Source of the DNA: Falsarthrobacter nasiphocae
Lineage (GTDB): Bacteria; Actinomycetota; Actinomycetes; Actinomycetales; Micrococcaceae
Length of the DNA stretch: 64,000 nucleotides
Direction of reading: 5' to 3'
Assembly (NCBI RefSeq): GCF_031456275.1
Contig: NZ_JAVDUI010000001.1
Span: 1,048,965-1,112,964 of the forward strand
Shown one piece after another: positions 37,416 through 46,076 of this stretch (positions are counted from its first letter, which is position 1; each line of letters starts with the position of its first letter). Under the pieces are notes generated by a model. The model ran no database searches, was not told the DNA's origin, and worked only from the letters and a program-made list of their open reading frames with translations. Made by a program: the position numbers and the translations under genes.

Positions 37416-40235
37416 GTGAGCGGAACCATCGAACGATGCGCCCAGGGCATCCCCACCCTGACGGCCCCGACCCCCTCTGGCCTCGCCCGCCTCCAGGGGC
37501 GGGCCACCGCAGAGGACCGGGCCTGGCAGCTGGCGGTGGACGGGTGGCGCCTGGCTGGAGAATCCGCCGCCCGGCTCGGCAAGGGCCACGCCGAGCTGGA
37601 CCGCCTCGTGTCCGCCGTGGATCTCCCGGGCCTCGCCCGCCGGTGCTTCGACCGCGCCGCCCCGCACGCCCAGGACTTTGCTGCGGCCTACGCGGACGGG
37701 GTCAACGGGGCTCTGCCCGCCGCACTGGCACAGGACCGCATAGCCCTGACGGCCGGGTTGGAAGACGCGGCGCCTCACTGGGAGCCCTGGACGCCCGTCG
37801 GGTTCATGCTCCTGGCCCACCTCCTGATGGGCGCCTTCCCCGAGACACTCTGGCGGGAGCATGCGCGGCGCACGGTCGGCCCAGACCTGGCGCCGCTCCT
37901 GCTCGCGGACCCGCCGCGATCGTCCGGGAGCAACGCCTGGCTTGTCCCGGGCCGTCTCACAGCCGACGGCCGCCCCCTGCTCTGCGCGGACCCGCACAGG
38001 CTCCTTGAGTGGCCGGGCCCCTATCACCAGGTCCGCCTCCGGGGTCCCGGGATCCGAGCAGACGGCCTCGCATTTCCGGGGTTCCCGGGCGTGCCCCACT
38101 TCGGCCAGACCGCGAGCGCCGCCTGGGTGGTCACCAACGCGATGGCCGACAATCAGCCCCTCATCCGCGGGCCGGGGCGTCCGGAAACGGGAGCGCACCC
38201 CGGGTCCCCGTTTCCCGAGGCCGCCAGGGATGCGGACGGGCCCCTGCACCTCGCATGGTCACCGATGGTCCACGGGGACGGCGGCCTGGGCACAAGCCTG
38301 GCCCTCTTGCGAGCCGCGAGCGCTGAGGACGTCGCCGCCGCCTTCGCCTCCTGGACCGATCCCGTCAACCGGGTCATCGCCGCGGACGTGTCGGGGAACG
38401 CGCTGAGCTTCACAGCCGGACGTGTCCCGCGCCTCCCCGAGGAGTCGCGCTTGTGGGCCATTGGGCCCCAGCCGCCAGATCCTCGCGGCGGCCCCTCCTC
38501 CCCCGCTGTCCCCCGAAAGAACGACGACGGGGCCCGCCCGCCTGGACCCCGTGCGGGCGGGCCGACCGCGGCGGAGATGCCGGGCGGCGGCATGTGGGAA
38601 GAGCGCCCCGTCTCTCGACTGGAGGGCCTGTGGGTGGACGCGAACGAGCACAAGCAGAGCGAGCGGCGTCTCGGGTTCGCGTCGTGCTCGCCCCAGCGCG
38701 CGGAGCGCATCCGCGAGCTGCTCGACGCCCTCGCAGAGTCGGGGCCGATCCGAGCGGAAGACGCATCCCGGGTCGCGCTCGACACGCTCGATCGCGAAAC
38801 GCGCAGTGTCGTGCGCCAGTGCGCGGCGGCCGCCCTCGATCTGGCTGCGGCCGCGGACTCGGCGGGGCCAGGCCCCGCGGCCCCGTCGTCGTGCTCCCCG
38901 CCGCCCGCCCCCGACGCGGCCGAAACCGGCCCTGATGACCAGGCCCGGGCGCTCCTGGCACGGATCGCCGCCTGGGACGGGCGGTTCGACGCGCACTCTC
39001 GCACCGCCTCCGAGGTCTCCGCGTGGCGACACGAGCTCATCAGGCTCATCGCAGCCGAGCCCATGCTGGCCCCGCTCGGCGAGGACTCGGGCCTTTCCCC
39101 GCTCTTCGCCCCGTGGCTCGACCCGGCCTCTCGGATCGGCTATGCCCTCCCGACCGTCATCCGCCACGCGCCGCGGTTCGGCCTGGACCTCGGGCACCTT
39201 GCCCTCGAGGCGGCCCGGCGAGCCGCCGCCGTCGGCCCCGCCCGCCCGTGGGGCGAATCCCATTGCGCAATCCCCCTCGCGACCCTCCCGTCCGCCCTGG
39301 AGCCCGCGCCCCGCGGGCTCATTCCCGCCCCGATCGGCACCGGCGGGGACGGCGGGTGCGTGCTCGCGGCGAGCTCCTCCCCCGGGCACTCCGACGCGTC
39401 CCTCCGAGCGCCCTCCGCCCGCGTCACGTGGGTCGTGGGGGACCCGGACTCCTCCCGCTGGGTTGTCCCGTGGGGCGCCGCGGGGTCCCTGTCCTCCCCT
39501 CATGCTTCCGACCAGGCTTCCGCCTGGGCCGAAGGCCGGACGTTCGGGGTCAGCCCCGCGCCCGGCGTCGTCCCCTCCCCCGCCGCAAGACACACCCCGA
39601 TCCCACCAGTGAAAGGCGACACCGTGCACGAGCATCTGAGCGAGACGACAGACCTGGGAGGAGGATTCACCCTCCGGCCCCTCGACCCCACCAAGGACGC
39701 GGAGATCGTCCACGCCTGGACCCGCGACGAACGGGCCCAGTTCTGGGGCATGAGTGAGCAGACCCTGGAGGAGATCCGCGGGATCTACGACTGGCTCGAC
39801 GAGTCGGAGACCCATCACGCGTACGCGGTGTGCCTGGACGGGGCGATGATCGCCGTCTTCCAGACCTACGATCCACGGCACGACGAGGTGGGCACGACCT
39901 TCGAGGTCCGCGACGGCGACCTTGGGGTCCACTTCATGATGGGGCCGCGGCTGCCGGACGGGGCGGGGCCTGCCGCCCCCGGGAGAGTCTCGCTCACGTC
40001 CACTGTTCTGGCAGCCCTGGCCCCGGCCGTCCTGCGGGCGACGGGAGCGCGGCGGATCGTCGCGGAGCCTGATGCTCGCAATCACCGCGCGCTCGCCCGC
40101 CTCACGGCGGCCGGCTTCCGCCTGGGGGATGAGGTCTGGCTTGAGGGCGCGGGGAAGACCGCGCGCCTCGCCTTCTTGGAAGTGAACGACGACGCGGCCG
40201 CCGCGCTCGGACTCGCGCTGGAGGTGGCCAAGTGA
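37416..40235 (+). CDS. Penicillin-acylase-family Ntn hydrolase fused to a siderophore GNAT acyltransferase
   Basis: 939 residues, no signal peptide. Residues 1 to about 690 are a penicillin-amidase-type N-terminal-nucleophile hydrolase: alpha-chain region, then RSSGSNAWLVPGR with probable nucleophile Ser172, ADPHRLLEWPGPYHQVRLRG, FPGFPGVPHFGQTASAAWVVTN, and the late SLSSPHASDQ-like region. Residues of about 737-939 are a GNAT acyltransferase of the IucB/DesC type (LRPLDPTKDAEIVHAWTRDERAQFWGM). The acylase may trim or exchange acyl groups on the siderophore; the GNAT acylates the hydroxylamine. GTG 37416 follows GGAG. An internal GTG at 39624 has its own GAAAGG site and could start the GNAT alone. 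GTGA overlap with the next gene. Confidence 0.85.
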   Translation: MSGTIERCAQGIPTLTAPTPSGLARLQGRATAEDRAWQLAVDGWRLAGESAARLGKGHAELDRLVSAVDLPGLARRCFDRAAPHAQDFAAAYADGVNGALPAALAQDRIALTAGLEDAAPHWEPWTPVGFMLLAHLLMGAFPETLWREHARRTVGPDLAPLLLADPPRSSGSNAWLVPGRLTADGRPLLCADPHRLLEWPGPYHQVRLRGPGIRADGLAFPGFPGVPHFGQTASAAWVVTNAMADNQPLIRGPGRPETGAHPGSPFPEAARDADGPLHLAWSPMVHGDGGLGTSLALLRAASAEDVAAAFASWTDPVNRVIAADVSGNALSFTAGRVPRLPEESRLWAIGPQPPDPRGGPSSPAVPRKNDDGARPPGPRAGGPTAAEMPGGGMWEERPVSRLEGLWVDANEHKQSERRLGFASCSPQRAERIRELLDALAESGPIRAEDASRVALDTLDRETRSVVRQCAAAALDLAAAADSAGPGPAAPSSCSPPPAPDAAETGPDDQARALLARIAAWDGRFDAHSRTASEVSAWRHELIRLIAAEPMLAPLGEDSGLSPLFAPWLDPASRIGYALPTVIRHAPRFGLDLGHLALEAARRAAAVGPARPWGESHCAIPLATLPSALEPAPRGLIPAPIGTGGDGGCVLAASSSPGHSDASLRAPSARVTWVVGDPDSSRWVVPWGAAGSLSSPHASDQASAWAEGRTFGVSPAPGVVPSPAARHTPIPPVKGDTVHEHLSETTDLGGGFTLRPLDPTKDAEIVHAWTRDERAQFWGMSEQTLEEIRGIYDWLDESETHHAYAVCLDGAMIAVFQTYDPRHDEVGTTFEVRDGDLGVHFMMGPRLPDGAGPAAPGRVSLTSTVLAALAPAVLRATGARRIVAEPDARNHRALARLTAAGFRLGDEVWLEGAGKTARLAFLEVNDDAAAALGLALEVAK

Positions 40236-41806
40236 ACACGCTGGCGGCCTTGACGGACCCAGGCGAGGCGCCCAGCCCCCTCGGCCAGCTCCTCAACGAG
40301 GAGAACACCACCCGGTACCTCCAGAGCGTCGGCCTGGCGCACGGTGTCGTGGCAGACGCGGTGCGCAGTGCCGACCGCCCGTCCACAGGCGCCCGCCCGG
40401 AGGAGGTCGCCGCGCTCGTCGACGCGGTTGACCTGGACCGCCCCGTTGACCTCCGCACGAGCCTCGCCGAGCTGGAGCGCATCTACCTGAAGGATGCCGT
40501 CTGGTTCCACCACCCGGGCTACGCGATGCACCTGAACTGTCCCGTCGCCCTCCCTGCGCTCGCAGCCGAGGCCGTCATCGCGGGCGTCAACACCTCCATG
40601 GACACATGGGACCAGTCCGGTGGGGCCACGATGATCGAGCGCCGCCTCATCCGCTGGACCGCCGGCCTCATCGGCTGGGAGTCCGGGGCGGACGGCGTCT
40701 TCACGTCCGGTGGCACCCAGTCCAACCTCCAGGCCATGCTCCTGGCCAGGGGGCGCGCGCTTGCGGCCCAGGCGCGCCTCGACCCGGACGCCGCCGCGCT
40801 CCCCATGCCGGAACGGCTTCTCGGGCTGCGGATCTACACGAGCGCGGACTCTCACTTCTCCATCGCCAACGCCGCAGACCTGCTGGGACTGGGGCGGGCC
40901 GCCGTCGTCGCCATCCCCACCGGGGAGGACCGCCGGCTGGACCCCGCAGCCCTGGAGGCCCGGCTCCGGGCGGACCGGAGGCGAGGCCTGAGGCCTATGG
41001 CCGTCGTGGCCACCGCGGGCACGACCGACTTCGGGGCCATCGACCCCCTGCCCCGCATGGCACGCGCGGCCCGCGAGCACGGCGCATGGTTCCACGTCGA
41101 CGCCGCGTACGGGGGCGGCCTGCTCGCCTCCAGCCGCCTGGCCCCGCTGCTCGAAGGCATCGAGGGCGCGGACTCCGTGACGCTCGACTTCCACAAGACG
41201 TGGTTCCAGCCGGTGGCCTGCTCGGCAATCGTGGTGCGGCGGGCCGCGGACCTCGATCTCATTCGGCACCACTCGGACTACCTCAACCCCGCGAGCGTCT
41301 CCGACGCGGAGTCCCCCAATCAAGTCCACAAGTCCCTCCAGACCACGCGGCGTTTCGATGCGCTCAAGCTGTGGACCACGCTGCGGGTCCTGGGGCGGGA
41401 GGGGATCGGCGAGCTTGTCGAGGGGGTTGTTGACCTGGCACGCGAGGCCGAGCGGGTCCTCACCGAACGCGGCGACATGGCTCTGCGCGCGCCCGTCCAG
41501 TTGTCCACGCTCGTCTTCCAGTACCGGCCGGAGGGGATCGACGCCGACGAGGCCGGGCGCCTCGTGGCCGAGACCCGCCGGCGCGTCCTGGCCCGCGGCG
41601 AGGCGAACGTCGCGAGCACCACGGTCGACGGCGTCCCGCACTTGAAGCTCACGCTCCTCAACCCCGCCATGACACAGGGCGGCGTGTCCCGGATCCTCGA
41701 CCTCGTCGCAGACGCGGGCCGGGCGGCCCTCTCCGCGCGCCGCGCCGACGTCCGCGACGCCGGCGCCCACAACCCCGCAGACCACCTCATCACCACGGAG
41801 GCCTAA
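40232..41806 (+). CDS. desA: PLP-dependent amino-acid decarboxylase (DesA-like)
   Basis: 524-residue group II PLP decarboxylase. Conserved features are TSGGTQSNLQAM (phosphate loop, about 158-169), HVDAAYGGG (Asp290, pyridine-binding), and DFHKTWFQP with Lys322 as the Schiff-base lysine. DesA-type enzymes make cadaverine from lysine as the first step to desferrioxamine; ornithine or diaminobutyrate decarboxylases of the same group cannot be excluded by eye. Start overlaps the stop of the acylase-GNAT gene. The N-hydroxylase gene begins 2 bases after its stop, with its ribosome site inside this gene. Confidence 0.9.
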   Translation: MNTLAALTDPGEAPSPLGQLLNEENTTRYLQSVGLAHGVVADAVRSADRPSTGARPEEVAALVDAVDLDRPVDLRTSLAELERIYLKDAVWFHHPGYAMHLNCPVALPALAAEAVIAGVNTSMDTWDQSGGATMIERRLIRWTAGLIGWESGADGVFTSGGTQSNLQAMLLARGRALAAQARLDPDAAALPMPERLLGLRIYTSADSHFSIANAADLLGLGRAAVVAIPTGEDRRLDPAALEARLRADRRRGLRPMAVVATAGTTDFGAIDPLPRMARAAREHGAWFHVDAAYGGGLLASSRLAPLLEGIEGADSVTLDFHKTWFQPVACSAIVVRRAADLDLIRHHSDYLNPASVSDAESPNQVHKSLQTTRRFDALKLWTTLRVLGREGIGELVEGVVDLAREAERVLTERGDMALRAPVQLSTLVFQYRPEGIDADEAGRLVAETRRRVLARGEANVASTTVDGVPHLKLTLLNPAMTQGGVSRILDLVADAGRAALSARRADVRDAGAHNPADHLITTEA

Positions 41807-41808
41807 CC

Positions 41809-43266
41809 ATGACCCACGCGTCACAGACCCACGCACCGCAGTCCCTCGCACCGGAGGCCGGCATGCCCCAAGGCGTCCTCGACATCCTCGGCATCGGGGT
41901 CGGCCCCTTCAACCTCGGTCTGGCGGCCCTCGCCGAGCCGCTTCCGCTGACCACCCGGTTCGTAGACCGCGCCGACTCCTTCGACTGGCACCCCGGCATG
42001 ATGCTCCACGGCACCCACCTCCAGGTGCCCTTCATGGCGGACTTCGTGACCCTCGCGGACCCCACGAGCCGCTTCAGCTTCCTCAACTTCCTCCGGGAGA
42101 CGGGGCGGCTCTACCCGTTCTACATCCGGGAGAGCTTCTCCATTCTCCGCGCGGAATACACGGCGTACTGCCGGTGGGCCATCGAGCGCCTCGATTCGGT
42201 TCAGTTCGGCGTTGAGGCCCGGGAGATCGGGCACGACGGCGAGCACTACACCGCCCGGCTCGTCCACCGCGACGGCCGGGAGGAGACGGTGCGGGCGAAG
42301 CACATCAGCCTCGGAGTTGGGACGGAGCCGCATATTCCTGATGCGGCACATGGCCTTGTCCACGCGGGGACGGGGCACCATACGGCGGACTACCTTCCCT
42401 CGCGCGAGGCGATCCTCGCGGGGCAGGACGTCGTCGTCGTGGGCTCAGGGCAGTCCGCAGCGGAGGTCTTCCAGGACCTCCTCACGGCGCGCAAGTGGAG
42501 GCGGGGCGGCCGGCTGACGTGGGTCACGCGGTCGCCGAGGTTCTTCCCGCTCGAGTACACCAAGCTCACGCTCGAGATGACGAGCCCGGAGTACATTGAC
42601 CACTTCCGGCGCCTGCCGCAGGGTGAACGGGACGCGCTTGTCGCCTCGCAGCACAACCTCTACAAGGGGATCAACGGGGACCTCATCAACGCGATCTACG
42701 ACGAGCTGTACGCCCAGAGCGTGGACCTCTCCCGGCAAGAGCTCGACGACGGGGCGCTCGGGGTTGAACTCATGACGAACTGCGAGCTGGTCTCGGCGGA
42801 CGTCGCCGGAGAGGCCGGAACGCCCGGTGACGAGGGGGCCAACGGGGCCAACGGGGCCAACGGGGCCAACGGGGCCAACGGGGCCAACGGGGCCACGTTG
42901 CGCTTCCGGCACACCGAGACGGGAGAGCTCGGCGAGATCCGGGCGGACGCCGTGGTTCTCGCCACCGGGTACCGTGCGCGCGGCACGGACTTCCTCGCAG
43001 GCGTCGAGGATCGGATCACGCGGCTGCCGGACGGCCGGTTCGACGTCGACCGCGAGTACGGCGTGTCCCGCGAGCCCGGCGAGGTATTTGTCCACAACGC
43101 CGAGCTGCACACGCACGGATTCACCGCACCGGACCTGGGGATGGGCGCATACAGGAGCTCGGTCATTCTGCGGCGGATCCTCGCGGAACAGGGCAGGCCC
43201 GCGCCATACCCCGTGCCCGAGCGCATCGGGTTCCAGACCTTCGGCGTGGCGGGAGGTGCGCGGTGA
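41809..43266 (+). CDS. desB: Flavin-dependent amine/lysine N-hydroxylase (DesB/IucD-like)
   Basis: 485 residues of the siderophore N-monooxygenase family, which makes the hydroxylamine of the hydroxamate using FAD, NADPH and O2. FAD motif: DILGIGVGPFNLGLAAL. The segment HPGMMLHGTHLQVPFMADFVTLADPTSRFSFLNFL is typical. NADPH motif: VVVVGSGQSAAEVF. The late ATGY motif is VLATGYRARGTDFL. A tandem 9-bp repeat near residues 343-363 inserts six Gly-Ala-Asn units into a surface loop between VSADVAGEAG and TLRFRHTETG. ATG 41809 follows GGAGG. The stop overlaps the next gene by 4 bases. Confidence 0.94.
   Translation: MTHASQTHAPQSLAPEAGMPQGVLDILGIGVGPFNLGLAALAEPLPLTTRFVDRADSFDWHPGMMLHGTHLQVPFMADFVTLADPTSRFSFLNFLRETGRLYPFYIRESFSILRAEYTAYCRWAIERLDSVQFGVEAREIGHDGEHYTARLVHRDGREETVRAKHISLGVGTEPHIPDAAHGLVHAGTGHHTADYLPSREAILAGQDVVVVGSGQSAAEVFQDLLTARKWRRGGRLTWVTRSPRFFPLEYTKLTLEMTSPEYIDHFRRLPQGERDALVASQHNLYKGINGDLINAIYDELYAQSVDLSRQELDDGALGVELMTNCELVSADVAGEAGTPGDEGANGANGANGANGANGANGATLRFRHTETGELGEIRADAVVLATGYRARGTDFLAGVEDRITRLPDGRFDVDREYGVSREPGEVFVHNAELHTHGFTAPDLGMGAYRSSVILRRILAEQGRPAPYPVPERIGFQTFGVAGGAR
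42835..42897 (+). repeat. 9-bp tandem repeat inside the N-hydroxylase gene
   Basis: Six identical copies of GGGGCCAAC from 42835 to 42888, plus a seventh changed at the end (GGGGCCACG). Each copy encodes Gly-Ala-Asn, so gain or loss of units keeps the reading frame. Confidence 0.97.
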
Positions 43267-45968
43267 ACACGATGAATCCCACCCCGCAGCCCGCCACCCA
43301 GTCCTATGCCGCCCTCTCCCCCACCGCCGGGCCCGCGTTCCGGCTGCGCCCCGTGGACCCAGCCGCCGACGCCCCGATCCTGCACCGCTGGTTCACGGAG
43401 CCGCGCGGACGCTTCTGGGGCATGGGGTCGGCGAGCGTCGCGGACGTTCGGGCCGAGTACGAGCGCCTCGCCGCCCGCCCGGGCCACGACTGCCTCCTCG
43501 GCCTGGACTCGGCCACGGGCGAACCGGCGTTCCTCGCCGAGATCTATGACCCCGCCACCTCGCCGCTCGCGGGCCTGCCCGAGCTGCGGCGCGGCGACGT
43601 CGGCATGCACCTCTTCCTCGCCCCGCCCTCCGCGGAACCGATCCCCGGCTACTCCCTTGCGGCCATGCGGCGCGTCCTCGCCGAGTGCTTCGGGCGCTAC
43701 GGGGCCCGGCGCGTGGTCGTCGAGCCCGACGTCCGCAACGAGGCCGTCCACCGGCTCAACGCACGGGCCGGATTCCGGGTTCTCCGCGAGGCCGAGCTCA
43801 ACGAGGGCCCCGGCCAGCCGCCCAAGCGCGCGCTCCTCAGCACGGTGGAGCGATGGACGTTCCGCCCCGTCGGCTCTCACCTCCGCCCCGAGATCTTCGA
43901 GCAGGCTGAGCGGCGGCTCACCGCCAAGCTGCTCGCGGAGTTCGCGCATGAGCGCCTCATCCTGCCGGAGCTCGTGGATGACGACGACGCGGCCGCCGCG
44001 CCCAGCCCCGCGGCGTGCGGGGGCAAGGCCCCGGCGAATGTCACCGCGGCCGAGCCTGCCATCCCTTCCGCGAGCGCCGCCGAACCGACCGGCCCCGCTC
44101 CCCGCACGCCCGCCCCGCGCCGGTACGGGATCACGTTGGATGACGGCTCGCGCGTTCTCTTCACCGCCACCCGCCACCTCCTGGAGCACTGGGTGGTGGA
44201 GCCGCGCAGCATCGTCGTCGTCCGCTCCGACACCCCCACCCCGCACCCAACTCCCACCCCCGGCGCGACCCCAGCCCAAGCCCCCAGCCCAAGCCCGTTC
44301 CGCGGCGAGTTTGAACCCAAAACCAGCCGGAAAACGTGCGAGACCCGCCCCGGAACCGAAGCGGAAGAAGGGGAAGCCGGGGAAGCGAGAGCGGAGGCCC
44401 CGAATACGGGGCGGATCGTCCTGGGGCTGCGCTCCCGCCTGCCGCTGACGGACGAGCTCACCCCGCTGTACCTGGAGGAGATTCAGGCGACCCTGGCCTC
44501 GATCGCCGCGAAGATCCAGCACGTGGGGCCCAGCTCGGAGCAGCTGGCGGAGGGCACGGACGCGTTCGGGCGGAGGCTCGGGCGGGCCGAGGCCTTCCAG
44601 CAGGTCGAGTCAGCCATGACGGAGGGGCACCCGTGCTTCATCGCCAACAGCGGCCGGCATGGGATGGGCGCGCGGGACCTCGCGGCGTGGGCGCCCGAGT
44701 CCGGGGAGGATATCCGGCTCGTGTGGCTGGCGGTCTCCCGCCGGAACGCGCATTTCTCCTGCGTTCCCGGGTTTGAGTACGAGGCCCTTCGCGCCTCGCA
44801 GTTCTCCGCCCGGGAGCTCGAGGCGTTCGATTCCCGCCTCCGCGAGCGCGGCCTGGACCCGGAGCAGTACGTCCTCCTCCCGGCGCACCCATGGCAGGCG
44901 GATCACAAGATCCTCCAGTCCTTCGCGGCGGAGGTCGCGGCTGGGGACATCGTCATTCTCGGGGAAAGCGAGGATCTGTTCCGGCCCCAGCAGTCCCTCC
45001 GGACCTTCTTCAACGTTTCGGCCCCCGAAAGGTTCTATGCAAAAACGGCCCTCTCTGTGGTCAACATGGGATTCATGCGGGGCCTGTCCGCCGAATACAT
45101 GCGGGACACCCCGGCCATCAACGAGTGGCTCGCAGGCCTCTTCGCCGGGGACGCGGAGCTGGGCCGCACCCGAGTAGGCCTGATCCGCGAGGTCTGCGCC
45201 GTGGGGTACCGCTCTCCGCTCTACACGGAGGCGTCCGTCAAGGGCTCGCCGTACCGGAAGATGCTGTCCGGGCTGTGGCGGGAGTCCCCCGTGGCACAGA
45301 CGGGCGAGGGCCAGGAGCTCGCCACCATGGCCTCCCTCCTCCACCGCGATGCCCAGGGCGTTTCCTTCGTGTCCCGGCTCATCGCACGCTCGGGCGTCGG
45401 GGCGCAGGCGTGGCTCGCGGCCTACCTCGAGGCATACCTCGTCCCCGTGGTCCACTGCCTCGCCGCGCACCGTCTCGCGTTTATGCCTCACGGGGAAAAT
45501 GTCATCCTCTGCCTACGGGGCGGCCTCGTGGAGCGCGTTTTCATGAAGGACATCGGCGAGGAGATCGCGGTCCTCACGCCCCCGGACGGCGACTCGGCCA
45601 GCCCGCCCACCCCCGAGCTCCCCGAGGGCGTGGACCGCATCTACGCCCCGACGCCCTCCTCGGACGTGTGCCTCAGCGTCTTCACCGATGTCTTCGACTG
45701 CTTCTTCCGCTTCCTCGCGCCAATCCTCGCCGAGGACGGCCTTCTCGCTGAGGACGGGTTCTGGGCAGAGGTCCGGCGGGTGCTCGCCGCGTACGAGGCG
45801 CGGCACCCGGGCTCGGAGTGGCTCGGCCTCTTCGCGCCTGAGTTCGAGCTGTCCTGCCTCAACCGCCTCCAGCTGCGCAACACCCGGCACATGCTGGATC
45901 TTGAGGACCAGAACGGCGGTCTCGCCAAGGCGGGGATGCTGCGGAACCCGGTGGCACGGGGCCGCTAG
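43263..45968 (+). CDS. desD: GNAT acyltransferase fused to NIS siderophore synthetase (DesC-DesD-like)
   Basis: 901 residues. Residues 1-200 are a second IucB/DesC-type GNAT domain (FRLRPVDPAADAPILHRWFTEPRGRFWGM). From about 205 to the end is an IucA/IucC NIS synthetase: HPCFIANSGRHGMGARDLAAWAPE, LLPAHPWQADHKI, RPQQSLRTFFNV, and FMPHGENVILCLRGGLVERVFMKDIGEEI. The synthetase joins N-acyl-N-hydroxydiamines through ATP-dependent adenylation, closing or extending the chelator. In Streptomyces desC and desD are separate. Between the synthetase's first strands lies a disordered insert of roughly 60 residues with (PT) repeats and residues encoded by a 66-bp palindromic element. Start overlaps the hydroxylase stop. 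Confidence 0.92.
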   Translation: MNTMNPTPQPATQSYAALSPTAGPAFRLRPVDPAADAPILHRWFTEPRGRFWGMGSASVADVRAEYERLAARPGHDCLLGLDSATGEPAFLAEIYDPATSPLAGLPELRRGDVGMHLFLAPPSAEPIPGYSLAAMRRVLAECFGRYGARRVVVEPDVRNEAVHRLNARAGFRVLREAELNEGPGQPPKRALLSTVERWTFRPVGSHLRPEIFEQAERRLTAKLLAEFAHERLILPELVDDDDAAAAPSPAACGGKAPANVTAAEPAIPSASAAEPTGPAPRTPAPRRYGITLDDGSRVLFTATRHLLEHWVVEPRSIVVVRSDTPTPHPTPTPGATPAQAPSPSPFRGEFEPKTSRKTCETRPGTEAEEGEAGEARAEAPNTGRIVLGLRSRLPLTDELTPLYLEEIQATLASIAAKIQHVGPSSEQLAEGTDAFGRRLGRAEAFQQVESAMTEGHPCFIANSGRHGMGARDLAAWAPESGEDIRLVWLAVSRRNAHFSCVPGFEYEALRASQFSARELEAFDSRLRERGLDPEQYVLLPAHPWQADHKILQSFAAEVAAGDIVILGESEDLFRPQQSLRTFFNVSAPERFYAKTALSVVNMGFMRGLSAEYMRDTPAINEWLAGLFAGDAELGRTRVGLIREVCAVGYRSPLYTEASVKGSPYRKMLSGLWRESPVAQTGEGQELATMASLLHRDAQGVSFVSRLIARSGVGAQAWLAAYLEAYLVPVVHCLAAHRLAFMPHGENVILCLRGGLVERVFMKDIGEEIAVLTPPDGDSASPPTPELPEGVDRIYAPTPSSDVCLSVFTDVFDCFFRFLAPILAEDGLLAEDGFWAEVRRVLAAYEARHPGSEWLGLFAPEFELSCLNRLQLRNTRHMLDLEDQNGGLAKAGMLRNPVARGR
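44294..44359 (+). repeat. 66-bp palindromic element, diverged copy inside the NIS synthetase gene
   Basis: Begins CCCGTTCCGCGGCGAGTTT and ends with CGTGCGAGACCCGCCCCGGA. The outer arms align position by position with copy 1 (35247-35312) over about 18 and 26 bases; the middle has diverged. The length is 66 bp, or 22 codons, and the frame is kept. Confidence 0.7.
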
Positions 45969-46005
45969 CGCCTCCCTCCCTCCCGTTCCGGGGCGCCCTC
46001 ATCCT

Positions 46006-46071
46006 CCCGTTCCGGGGCGGTTTTCGCACGTTTTTGGGCCTCCAAACGTGCCAAAATCGCCGTGGAACGGG
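46006..46071. repeat. 66-bp palindromic element, copy 2
   Basis: Same length and arm design as copy 1 (CCCGTTCCGGGGCGG at the left, GGAACGGG at the right), with the loop TTGGGCCTCC, the reverse complement of the copy 1 loop. A partial extra arm (CCCGTTCCGGGGCG) lies just before it at 45982-45995. It sits between the convergent synthetase and SdpI genes, as a terminator would. Confidence 0.85.
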
Positions 46072-46076
46072 GGGAT

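Noticed and set aside
42835..42897. CRISPR-like repeat
   Set aside because: Units are 9 bp with no spacers and lie inside a coding frame. No CRISPR array or cas gene is seen in the window.
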